A DNA stretch of 5,872 nt, taken from contig QNBX01000228.1 of NCBI GenBank assembly GCA_003644265.1, positions 1-5,872 on the forward strand, read 5' to 3'. Shown piece by piece: positions 1 to 5,872 of the stretch; positions within the stretch are counted from its first letter, which is position 1; the number at the start of each line of letters is the position of its first letter. The notes below the pieces were generated by a model, which worked only from the letters and a program-made list of their open reading frames with translations, was not told the DNA's origin and did no database searches. The position numbers and the translations under genes were made by a program. Source of the stretch: Planctomycetota bacterium (GTDB lineage Bacteria > Planctomycetota > B15-G4).

Positions 1-1019
1 AAGGCGTATAGCGGACCGGAGCCACCCGCTAGCAGCAGACTCAGCACCGCCAACACGATGGTGATGCCGTAGATGAGCAGCACTGCGTCCTTGTGGCTCA
101 AGCCCAGGTCCAGCAGACGATGGTGGAAGTGGCCACGGTCGGGCGTGAACGGGGAGCGGCCGCTGAGCAGTCGCCGCGTGATGATCCAGAAGGTGTCGAT
201 GATGGGCACGCCGAGGATGAGCAGCGCCACGGCGATCTTGGCCGAGCCGAGGATAGCCAGCACCGCGAGCAGGTACCCCATCACCATCACGCCGGTGGTG
301 CCGATGAAGATCTTGGCCGGGTTGAAGTTCCAGGGCAGATAGCCCAGCAGCGCGCCGGCCAGCAGCGCGCAGAGCAGCGCCACCATGGGTTGGTAGGCTG
401 ACTGATAGCCCAGCGACACGAAGCCCAGCGTGAGCGCCGCGATGATGGCCACGCCCGTGGAGAGGCCGTCGAGACCATCCATGAAGTTGATGCTGTTGAT
501 CATGCCGACCATCCACAGAGCGGTGACGAAGCCAGCAACGACACCGCTGAAGACCAGCGTGTCTCCGCCGATGACGCCGAGGAAGTCGAGTGGGTTGTTG
601 ATCTGGAGGATGCTCAGCCCGAGCGCGATGGCGAACAGCGCCAGCACGACCTGGAAGATGAACTGCCAGCGCGCGCGGATCTGCCACTTGTCATCGATGA
701 ACCCGAAGACCGCTGCGAGGATGGCGCCGCCAAAGACGGCAGCCAGCTCCTTGCCATCGACACGGAACGTGAAGGCGCGGAAGAAATCGAACCTGTCATT
801 GATGAGGATGGCCAGGATGCCGACACCGACGAAGGCCGAGACCACGGCCAGGCCGCCGGCCCGCGGGATGGGGCGGTCGTGGATGCGCCGCCCCGAATCA
901 GGCTCGTCGATGGCGCCCACGTGTGTCGCCAGGCGCATCGCCAAGGGGGTCAGGAGGTAGGCCACGACGGCCGCAGCACCTGCGGCAGCCAGGATGAAGG
1001 GTAGGGCGTCGAACCTCAC
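1..1019 (-). CDS. WecA/MraY-family polyprenyl-phosphate sugar-1-phosphate transferase, 3' end outside the window
   Basis: This is an integral membrane enzyme of the family that transfers a sugar-1-phosphate (GlcNAc-1-P in WecA/TagO) from a UDP-sugar to a polyprenyl phosphate, the first lipid-linked step of cell-envelope glycan synthesis. The visible 339 residues are nearly the whole protein. About ten hydrophobic segments are seen, with family motifs in order: [10 protein letters not shown] (47-56), the Asp pair of FIDDKWQ (109-110), [12 protein letters not shown] (175-186) and the His motif DRGHFHHRL (294-302). The conserved FMGD motif instead reads FIGT (238-241), so an expected metal-binding Asp is Thr; activity is therefore uncertain. 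The His motif points to the WecA/TagO branch rather than MraY. The GTG start at 1019 overlaps the glyA stop as GTGA. An in-frame TGA lies two codons upstream, so no earlier start is possible, and no Shine-Dalgarno site is seen, so translation is probably coupled to glyA. The sugar substrate cannot be told. Confidence 0.93.
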   Translation of the reverse strand, partial: MRFDALPFILAAAGAAAVVAYLLTPLAMRLATHVGAIDEPDSGRRIHDRPIPRAGGLAVVSAFVGVGILAILINDRFDFFRAFTFRVDGKELAAVFGGAILAAVFGFIDDKWQIRARWQFIFQVVLALFAIALGLSILQINNPLDFLGVIGGDTLVFSGVVAGFVTALWMVGMINSINFMDGLDGLSTGVAIIAALTLGFVSLGYQSAYQPMVALLCALLAGALLGYLPWNFNPAKIFIGTTGVMVMGYLLAVLAILGSAKIAVALLILGVPIIDTFWIITRRLLSGRSPFTPDRGHFHHRLLDLGLSHKDAVLLIYGITIVLAVLSLLLAGGSGPLYA

Positions 1020-2296
1020 GCTTCAGGCAGCCCGGGCACGGGGAAACGCGCGCAGATCTCCTTCACCTCGCGACGGACGGCAGCGAGAGCAGCGTCGTCC
1101 TCACGGTCGCGCAAGGTGCGCACGATGAGCTCGCCGACCCGGCGCATCTCGTCGGTGCCGAACCCCCGCGTGGTGGTCGCGGGCGTACCCACGCGAATGC
1201 CGGAGGCCGTGTTGGGCGGCAGCGGATCGAAGGGGATGGCGTTCTTGTTGACGGTGATGCCGACATCGTCGAGCAACTGCTCGGCCTCGGTGCCGGTGAC
1301 ACCGAGCGGAGTCACGTCCACGAGAATGAGGTGGTTGTCGGTGCCGCCCGACACGAGCTGGGTGCCGTTGGTGAGCAGCGTCTCGGCCAGCACGGCGGCA
1401 TTCTCGATAGTGCGGCGCTGGTCTTCGCGGAAGCCTTCCCCCTGTGCCTCGAACAGCGCCACGGCCTTGGCGGCGATGACGTGCATCAGGGGGCCACCCT
1501 GCGTGCCCGGGAACACCGCGCGATCGATCCGCCTGGCCAGATCGGCCGTGCCGAAGATCATGCCACCGCGCGGCCCGCGCAGGGTCTTGTGGTTGGTGGT
1601 GGTGACGATGTCGGCGTGGGGGAAGGGGCTGGGGTGGACGCCCGCCGCGACCAGCCCGGCGATGTGCGCCATGTCCACGAAGAGCAGCGCATCCACGCCG
1701 TGCGCGATAGCGGCCATGCGCTCGAAGTCGATGATGCGTGGATAGGCGCTGGCACCGGCAACGATGAGCTTGGGCCGGACCGCCTCGGCCTGGCGCTCGA
1801 GGGCGTCGTAGTCGATGCGCCCGTCGGCCTCCGACACACCGTAGCCATGGACGTCGAAGAAGCGGCCGCTGAAGTTGATGGGGTGCCCGTGGGTGAGGTG
1901 GCCGCCATGGGCCAGGCTCATACCCAGCATGGCGTCGCCGTGGTCAAGCACCGAGAGGTAGGCAGCGATGTTGGCCTGTGACCCCGAGTGTGGCTGGACA
2001 TTGACGAACTCGGCGCCGGGGAACAGCGCCAGCGCACGCTCCTCGGCTAGGCGCTCAACCACGTCGACGTACTCGCAACCGCCGTAGTAGCGCTTGCCCG
2101 GCTGGCCCTCGGCGTACTTGTTGGTGAGCCAACTGCCATTGGCCTCGAGCACGGCGCGCGAAGTGTAGTTCTCGCTGGCGATGAGCTCGATCTTCCAGAC
2201 TTGGCGGTCGCGTTCGGCGACCATCGCCTCCCACAGCTCGGGATCGACGGTGGCGATGGGGGCGTCGGCCATCTGGCGGCCAGAGGTGGGGGTCAT
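1016..2296 (-). CDS. glyA: Serine hydroxymethyltransferase
   Basis: This cytosolic PLP enzyme interconverts serine plus tetrahydrofolate with glycine plus 5,10-methylenetetrahydrofolate, supplying glycine and one-carbon units. At 426 residues it has the usual bacterial length and is complete. Recognisable family blocks are [11 protein letters not shown] (36-46), [13 protein letters not shown] (61-73, with the catalytic Glu63), [11 protein letters not shown] (99-109), [10 protein letters not shown] (128-137), [10 protein letters not shown] (206-215), the PLP-lysine motif [14 protein letters not shown] (232-245, Lys237), and NKNAIPFDP followed by GIRVGTPA with the carboxylate-binding Arg368. 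The motif usually reads TTTTHK, so Asn235 is a small variation just before His-Lys. The ATG at 2296 is preferred because GGAG lies 5 bases upstream; the next ATG, eight codons in, has no such site. The gene sits 53 bases after the tsaC-like gene and its stop overlaps the start of the WecA-like gene. No riboswitch or convincing promoter is seen in that gap. Confidence 0.98.
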   Translation of the reverse strand: MTPTSGRQMADAPIATVDPELWEAMVAERDRQVWKIELIASENYTSRAVLEANGSWLTNKYAEGQPGKRYYGGCEYVDVVERLAEERALALFPGAEFVNVQPHSGSQANIAAYLSVLDHGDAMLGMSLAHGGHLTHGHPINFSGRFFDVHGYGVSEADGRIDYDALERQAEAVRPKLIVAGASAYPRIIDFERMAAIAHGVDALLFVDMAHIAGLVAAGVHPSPFPHADIVTTTNHKTLRGPRGGMIFGTADLARRIDRAVFPGTQGGPLMHVIAAKAVALFEAQGEGFREDQRRTIENAAVLAETLLTNGTQLVSGGTDNHLILVDVTPLGVTGTEAEQLLDDVGITVNKNAIPFDPLPPNTASGIRVGTPATTTRGFGTDEMRRVGELIVRTLRDREDDAALAAVRREVKEICARFPVPGLPEA

Positions 2297-2301
2297 CGGT
2301 G

Positions 2302-2305
2302 CTCC
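2302..2305 (-). promoter_or_regulatory. Ribosome binding site of glyA
   Basis: GGAG on the minus strand lies 5 bases before the ATG at 2296. It decides the glyA start in favour of this ATG over the in-frame ATG at 2272, which has no purine-rich site before it. Confidence 0.7.
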
Positions 2306-2349
2306 GTTGGTCTTTCCCTGCTCGTTCGTCAGTGTACCCGCGCCCGTGC

Positions 2350-2988
2350 TCAGCCTTCCTCGAGCGCCGCGCTGATGGCGGTTCGGTCGAGGGCACCTTC
2401 ACGCAGCAGGGTCCAACTGCCGTCCACGTTCAGCGCCACGACCGTGGACGCTACTCCGCCCCTCACCGGTCCGTCATCCAGCACCAGCGCGAGCGAGGCA
2501 CCGACTGCGTCGATGAGCTCAGCCACGGTACGAGCCGGCAGTTCCCCGAAGCGGTTGGCCGACGTCACCGCGATGGGCCCGAGCTCACGCGCGAGTGTGC
2601 GGGGGACTGGATGGTCGGGTATCCGCAAGCCCAGGGTGTCCCGCCCGCCAGTGACGGCATCGGGCATGAGCTCAGGGTGGCGAAGCGGTAGCACCAGCGT
2701 CAGGGCGCCGGGCCAGCAACGCTTCGCCAGGCGACGTGCGGGCGCACTGACCTCGACGAGGCTGTCGACTTGGTCGAGGCCGTCGATGAGCAGCGCGATG
2801 CCCTTGTCTTCGGGCCGCTGCTTGGCCCGGATGACCGCTTCGAGCGCCTCGGGCTGTGGCACGACGGCAATGCCGTAGACGGTCTCGGTGGGGATACCCA
2901 CGATGCCACCCGACCGCAGCGCCAGGACAGCGTCGACAAGGGCGTCGGGGTCGGTCGCGGGCAGCACCGCGGGGCTGCCGTCAGGCAT
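2350..2988 (-). CDS. tsaC: L-threonylcarbamoyladenylate synthase (Sua5/YciO/YrdC/YwlC family, short TsaC type)
   Basis: This enzyme makes threonylcarbamoyl-AMP from threonine, bicarbonate and ATP, the first step of the t6A modification at position 37 of tRNAs reading ANN codons. The 212 residues form a single YrdC domain with no room for the extra C-terminal Sua5 domain, so it is TsaC-like. Visible motifs are [14 protein letters not shown] (28-41), the basic substrate-binding stretch [15 protein letters not shown] (54-68), [10 protein letters not shown] (92-101), LGLRIPDHP (119-127), [14 protein letters not shown] (138-151), and [15 protein letters not shown] (170-184) with a closing LLREGAL. 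The ATG at 2988 overlaps the end of prmC by 8 bases. A longer reading frame upstream is only prmC read in another frame and has no family similarity. The nearest GGAG is 13 bases before the ATG, too far for a good site, so translation is probably coupled to prmC. The prmC-tsaC pairing is common in bacteria. Confidence 0.95.
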   Translation of the reverse strand: MPDGSPAVLPATDPDALVDAVLALRSGGIVGIPTETVYGIAVVPQPEALEAVIRAKQRPEDKGIALLIDGLDQVDSLVEVSAPARRLAKRCWPGALTLVLPLRHPELMPDAVTGGRDTLGLRIPDHPVPRTLARELGPIAVTSANRFGELPARTVAELIDAVGASLALVLDDGPVRGGVASTVVALNVDGSWTLLREGALDRTAISAALEEG

Positions 2989-3901
2989 CGGTGGGCCGCA
3001 GCTCCACCACCCGGGGGCTACCGGATAGGTCCTGGTGGACGGTGCAGATCCAGTCCGGCAGCAGCTCGGCCGCCGCGACCGCCACCAGCTCGTCCTGGTC
3101 GCCACCGATCTCGAGCAACACGGCAGCCGCCGGTGCCAGGGCGCCTGGCAGAGCAGCCATCAGCCGGCGGATGACGTCGAGGCCGTCAGGGCCGCCGTCG
3201 AGCGCACCGATCGGCTCGTAGCTGGCCGCGACCGGCAAGCCGGGCATGTTGGCGGATGGGATGTAGGGCAGGTTGGCCACGAGCAGATCGACCGGACGTG
3301 GGGGTGTGGGGGCGACATCGAGGAGGTCGCCTTCGGCGAAGATGAAGAGGTGGGCCAAGCCGTGGGAGACGACGTTGATGGTGGCCAGATCACGAGCCTC
3401 CCCCGACACGTCGCTGACGAAGTAGTGCACAGCCTCGCCATAGCGCCGCCGCCGCAGCTCCATCCCGAGCGCTATGGGGATGGCGCCGGAACCGGTGCCG
3501 ACATCCCAGACGAGGTATGGCTCGCTGCCGGAGTCGTGCGGCGCCCCGGTCAGGGCGTCGGTGATGCGTGCCAGCGCCACTTCCACAAGCGTCTCGGTCT
3601 CAGGACGCGGGATGAGGGCGCGTGGGTCGACCGAGATAGCCGTGCCATAGAACTCCTTGATGCCGCGGATGTAGGCCACCGGCTCACCGGCTTCACGCCG
3701 CGCCACGTCCGACGCGTACCGTTCCAGTTGGCCAGTGCTGAGGGCGGCCTCGGGATGCGCGATGAGCGCGCTGCGATCGACTCCGAGGACGTGGCCCAGA
3801 AGCACCTCGGCGTCAAGGCGCGCGGTCTCCGACCCTGATGCCTCGAGACGATCGGTCGTCTCGTCAAGCAGCTCGCTGACCCTCTGGGCGCGGGTCTCCA
3901 T
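2981..3901 (-). CDS. prmC: Peptide chain release factor N5-glutamine methyltransferase
   Basis: PrmC (HemK) methylates, using S-adenosylmethionine, the glutamine of the GGQ motif in release factors RF1 and RF2, which speeds peptide release. The 306 residues show the helical N-terminal domain, ending in REAGEPVAYIRGIKEFYG (69-86), then LIPRPETETLVE (96-107), the SAM-binding motif VWDVGTGSGAIPIAL (131-145), the substrate-glutamine motif NLPYIPS (210-216), EPIGALDGGPDGLDVI (229-244) and LLEIGGDQ (262-269). The classical NPPY motif is NLPY here, a variant I recall from Chloroflexota and some Firmicutes homologues. The start at 3901 is chosen because it follows the prfA stop by 16 bases, has GGAG 5 bases upstream, and begins the conserved N-terminal domain; the open frame continues further upstream but only as a shadow of prfA. 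The neighbour prfA encodes the substrate of this enzyme, and the pair is a standard operon. Confidence 0.97.
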   Translation of the reverse strand: METRAQRVSELLDETTDRLEASGSETARLDAEVLLGHVLGVDRSALIAHPEAALSTGQLERYASDVARREAGEPVAYIRGIKEFYGTAISVDPRALIPRPETETLVEVALARITDALTGAPHDSGSEPYLVWDVGTGSGAIPIALGMELRRRRYGEAVHYFVSDVSGEARDLATINVVSHGLAHLFIFAEGDLLDVAPTPPRPVDLLVANLPYIPSANMPGLPVAASYEPIGALDGGPDGLDVIRRLMAALPGALAPAAAVLLEIGGDQDELVAVAAAELLPDWICTVHQDLSGSPRVVELRPTDA

Positions 3902-3906
3902 GGCCG

Positions 3907-3910
3907 CTCC
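3907..3910 (-). promoter_or_regulatory. Ribosome binding site of prmC
   Basis: GGAG on the minus strand lies 5 bases before the ATG at 3901, inside the 16-base gap after prfA. It supports this start over in-frame codons further upstream. Confidence 0.7.
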
Positions 3911-3917
3911 GGGTCGC

Positions 3918-5015
3918 CTAGTCGGCTGACTCCGGCCGTGCCTCGATCGAGGCCAGCCGATCGGCCTGGTCGGTCGTGATAAGCGCATCGATGAGCTTGT
4001 CGAGCTCGCCGTCGAGGACACTGGGCATGTCGTGCACGTCCATGCAGATGCGATGGTCGGTGATGCGGTCCTGGGGGAAGTTGTAGGTGCGGATCTTCTC
4101 CGCCCGCTCGCCCGAACCGACCATCGAGCGCCGCACCTCGGCCTCTTCTTCCCGAGCCTTGCGCTGCTCCTGCTCGAGCAACCGTGCGCGCAGCACCGAC
4201 ATCGCCTTGGCCTTGTTCTTGTGCTGGCTCTTCTCGTCCTGGATCTCCACGACGAGGCCCGTGGGTAGGTGTGTGATGCGCACCGCGGAGTCGGTCGTGT
4301 TGACCGACTGGCCGCCAGGCCCCGACGCACGCTTCACATCGATGCGCAGGTCCCTGGCCTCGTCGATCTGGACGTCAACCTCATCAGCCTTGGGCAGCAC
4401 CGCGACGGTAGCGGTAGAGGTGTGGATACGACCGCTCGACTCGGTCTCCGGCACTCGCTGCACACGATGCACTCCGCCCTCGAACTTGAGCCGGCTGTAG
4501 GCGCCCTGACCGCTGATCTCCAGGATGACCTCACGCAGGCCCTTCACGCCCGATTCACTCGCCGTCAGCATCTCGGTCTTCCAGCGGTGACGCTCGGCGT
4601 AGCGGACGTACATGCGGAAGAGGTCGGCCGCGAAGATGGCGGCCTCCTCGCCGCCCGTGCCACCGCGGATCTCGATGATGACGTCGCGGTCATCGTTGGG
4701 GTCCTTGGGCAGCAGCTGCAGGCGCAGCCCTTCCTGTAACCGGGCCGCCTCAGCTTCGCTCTCGGCGATGATCTCGCGGGCCATCTCCTTGAGCTCGGGA
4801 TCCGACTCGGCCCCCAGGTCACGACGTGCAGCGGCCAACTCCTCCCGCACGGCACGCAGCCGGCGATGGTTCTCGACGATGGGGCCGATACGGGCCTGCT
4901 CTCGGCCGAGCTGCTTGCTACGCGCAGGGTCAGATGCGACCTCCGGCTTCGCCCACTCTGCTTCGATCTCGGCGAGACGGGCCTCCAGCTCGTCGAGCCG
5001 GGCCTCCAGGCTCAT
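3918..5015 (-). CDS. prfA: Peptide chain release factor 1 (RF1)
   Basis: RF1 enters the ribosomal A site at UAA and UAG stop codons and triggers hydrolysis of the peptidyl-tRNA. The 365 residues are full length. The N-terminal part to about residue 100 is a charged, coiled-coil-rich domain. GGTGGEEAAIFAADL (118-132) is the family hallmark. The codon-reading loop is VPETESSGRIHTS (188-200), whose PET tripeptide fits the RF1 PxT pattern rather than the SPF of RF2. The peptide-release motif SGPGGQSVNTTDSAVRITH (231-249) carries GGQ at 234-236, the glutamine methylated by PrmC. KIRTYNFPQDRITDHR (307-322) closes the conserved core. The ATG at 5015 overlaps the stop of the DUF1385 gene as ATGA and is preceded by GGAGGG, so it is well supported. 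The gene ends with TAG, a codon read only by RF1 itself; the four other visible stops in this window are TGA. Confidence 0.98.
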   Translation of the reverse strand: MSLEARLDELEARLAEIEAEWAKPEVASDPARSKQLGREQARIGPIVENHRRLRAVREELAAARRDLGAESDPELKEMAREIIAESEAEAARLQEGLRLQLLPKDPNDDRDVIIEIRGGTGGEEAAIFAADLFRMYVRYAERHRWKTEMLTASESGVKGLREVILEISGQGAYSRLKFEGGVHRVQRVPETESSGRIHTSTATVAVLPKADEVDVQIDEARDLRIDVKRASGPGGQSVNTTDSAVRITHLPTGLVVEIQDEKSQHKNKAKAMSVLRARLLEQEQRKAREEEAEVRRSMVGSGERAEKIRTYNFPQDRITDHRICMDVHDMPSVLDGELDKLIDALITTDQADRLASIEARPESAD

Positions 5016-5872
5016 GCGCCCTCCGTGGCGCCTCCGGCTCGCGGGGCCGGGGCGTCAGGGGCCGGTGCGTCAGGGGCCGGGGCGTCGGCCGGGGCTGTCG
5101 AGCGGTCAGCTTCGGCTACGACCGCCTCACCCTTGGGTTCAGCTTCAGCAGCGGCTTCCTCGGCGTCGAGGCGGGCCTCCATCTCCTTGGCCAACTCGCC
5201 CACGTCGGGGATAGGCTCGCGAACGGGATCCCAGCTGCCCTCAGGCGCGGTCTCGCCGTTGGCGGCGAGACTCTCCTGGAGTGCGCAGATGGCGACCTCG
5301 ATCATGGAGTCGTCGGGCTGTTTGGTGGTGATCTTCTGGACCCAGATGCCAGGCAGGAACAGGATCCGCCACAGGCCGGTCTCGCGACGGGCTGCGCCGA
5401 ACTTCAGGATCTCGTAGGAGACCGCGGCGATGACCGGCACCAGCAGGATGCGACCCAGGATGGCGACCCACAGGTCCACGCCAGCCAGCAGGCTGAAGAT
5501 CACGATGCTGACGATGATGAAGATGACCAGGAACTCGGTGCCGCAGCGGGGGTGTGCGGTGGGCCACTTGCGCACGTTCTCCACCGTCAACGGCTGCTCC
5601 GCCTCCAGCGTGTGGATGGTCATGTGTTCAGCACCGTGGTACCGGAAGACACGCCCGATCTCCGCTGAGCGGCTGACTAGCGCGAGGTAGCCCACGAAGA
5701 CGATGACGCGGATGAGACCCTCGAAGATGTGCACGAGGAGCGATTCGAACCCAGTGTCAACCTCGCCGAAGAGCAGCGATACACCACCTTGTGCGATCAG
5801 CAGCGGCATCAGCACAAAGAGGCCGACCGCCAATCCGATGGTGAAGAGCATCGTCAGCGCGATGGCCTTGCC
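5012..5872 (-). CDS. DUF1385 (YqhQ-type) membrane protein, 5' end outside the window
   Basis: This is a member of the DUF1385 family of polytopic membrane proteins, whose biochemical role is not established as far as I know. The visible 286 residues are the C-terminal two thirds or so. The ATG at 5851 is internal: the seven codons before it (GKAIALT) continue the first visible membrane helix as in homologues. Four hydrophobic helices are seen, at about visible residues 3-27, 45-67, 113-130 and 135-157. The family signature lies between the second and third: RYHGAEHMTIHTLEAE (77-92), then LTVENVRKWPTAHPRCGTEF (95-114). GIWVQKITTKQPDD (175-188) and MIEVAICALQESL (190-202) close the conserved domain. 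After it comes a tail of about 80 residues rich in Ala, Glu and Pro, with three DAPAP units and no family similarity that I recognise. The gene is commonly found next to prfA and downstream of rpmE (ribosomal protein L31); rpmE would lie beyond the right edge if present. Confidence 0.93.
   Translation of the reverse strand, partial: GKAIALTMLFTIGLAVGLFVLMPLLIAQGGVSLLFGEVDTGFESLLVHIFEGLIRVIVFVGYLALVSRSAEIGRVFRYHGAEHMTIHTLEAEQPLTVENVRKWPTAHPRCGTEFLVIFIIVSIVIFSLLAGVDLWVAILGRILLVPVIAAVSYEILKFGAARRETGLWRILFLPGIWVQKITTKQPDDSMIEVAICALQESLAANGETAPEGSWDPVREPIPDVGELAKEMEARLDAEEAAAEAEPKGEAVVAEADRSTAPADAPAPDAPAPDAPAPRAGGATEGA
5019..5024 (-). promoter_or_regulatory. Ribosome binding site of prfA
   Basis: GGAGGG on the minus strand lies just before the ATG at 5015, with its GGAG core 5 bases away. 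It sits inside the final codons of the DUF1385 gene, so prfA can be translated both independently and by coupling through the ATGA overlap. Confidence 0.7.
5042..5086 (-). repeat. Three tandem 15-base units encoding DAPAP
   Basis: Three head-to-tail 15-base units, differing from one another by one or two bases, encode DAPAP-DAPAP-DAPAP in the tail of the DUF1385 protein. The pattern is typical of recent in-frame slippage expansion in GC-rich DNA and would give a flexible, extended Ala-Pro linker. Confidence 0.9.

Noticed and set aside
430..960. A 176-codon plus-strand open frame in the left part of the window
   Set aside because: The minus strand here encodes the WecA-like membrane protein with all family motifs in order; the plus-strand frame is its antisense shadow.
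1116..1981. Two open frames of over 200 codons on the plus strand opposite glyA
   Set aside because: Both are antisense to glyA, overlap each other in different frames and show no motif; GC-rich codon bias alone explains the lack of stops.
2297..2349. A TACACT hexamer in the 53-base gap before glyA as a possible -10 promoter element
   Set aside because: No -35-like hexamer is found at a suitable distance upstream, and a single hexamer match is weak evidence.
3035..3838. A 267-codon open frame on the plus strand opposite prmC
   Set aside because: It lies wholly antisense to a clearly conserved gene, has no recognisable domain and has the Gly/Arg/His-rich composition typical of antisense frames in GC-rich DNA.
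4826..5668. A 280-codon open frame on the plus strand spanning the end of the DUF1385 gene and the start of prfA
   Set aside because: It crosses the boundary of two well-supported minus-strand genes, and its Arg/Gly-rich part simply mirrors the DAPAP repeat region.
5849..5851. ATG at 5851 as the start of the DUF1385 protein
   Set aside because: The frame stays open to the window edge, and the residues before it fit the family's first visible helix; starting here would delete the N-terminal part of the conserved domain.

Overview
The window is a GC-rich bacterial chromosome segment whose six genes all read on the minus strand. In transcription order (right to left) they are: a DUF1385/YqhQ-type membrane protein (its 5' end lies outside the window), prfA (peptide chain release factor 1), prmC (the methyltransferase that modifies release factors), a short Sua5/YrdC-type threonylcarbamoyl-AMP synthase, glyA (serine hydroxymethyltransferase), and a WecA/MraY-family polyprenyl-phosphate sugar-1-phosphate transferase (its 3' end lies outside the window). 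There is no gene-free stretch longer than 53 bases. I see no RNA gene, mobile element, CRISPR array or clear terminator.

Organism: the order DUF1385, prfA, prmC, sua5-like, glyA, wecA-like is a conserved block in GC-rich Chloroflexota and Actinomycetota, and in many relatives it runs on into the ATP synthase operon. Details such as NLPY rather than NPPY in PrmC, and the wording of the SHMT C-terminal region and the WecA His motif, remind me more of Chloroflexota (perhaps a Limnocylindria-like lineage) than of Actinomycetota. This placement is inference from memory and has low to moderate confidence.

Layout: 5872-5012 holds the C-terminal part of the DUF1385 protein, with a long low-complexity Ala/Pro/Glu tail containing three tandem DAPAP units. 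prfA (5015-3918) overlaps it by 4 bases. prmC (3901-2981) follows after 16 bases. The threonylcarbamoyl-AMP synthase gene (2988-2350) overlaps prmC by 8 bases. glyA (2296-1016) follows after 53 bases. The WecA-like gene (1019 to the left edge) overlaps glyA by 4 bases. This close packing indicates one operon with translational coupling. Three starts carry GGAG exactly 5 bases before the ATG, while the two without a well-placed Shine-Dalgarno site overlap the gene before them.

Together the genes are mostly translation housekeeping: RF1, its GGQ-glutamine methylase, the first enzyme of the tRNA t6A modification, and glycine/one-carbon supply. A membrane enzyme of cell-envelope glycan synthesis follows. 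I did not find a previously undescribed system. The most notable anomaly is that the WecA-like protein has Thr where the family's conserved metal-binding Asp of the FMGD motif is expected, while its other catalytic motifs are intact.
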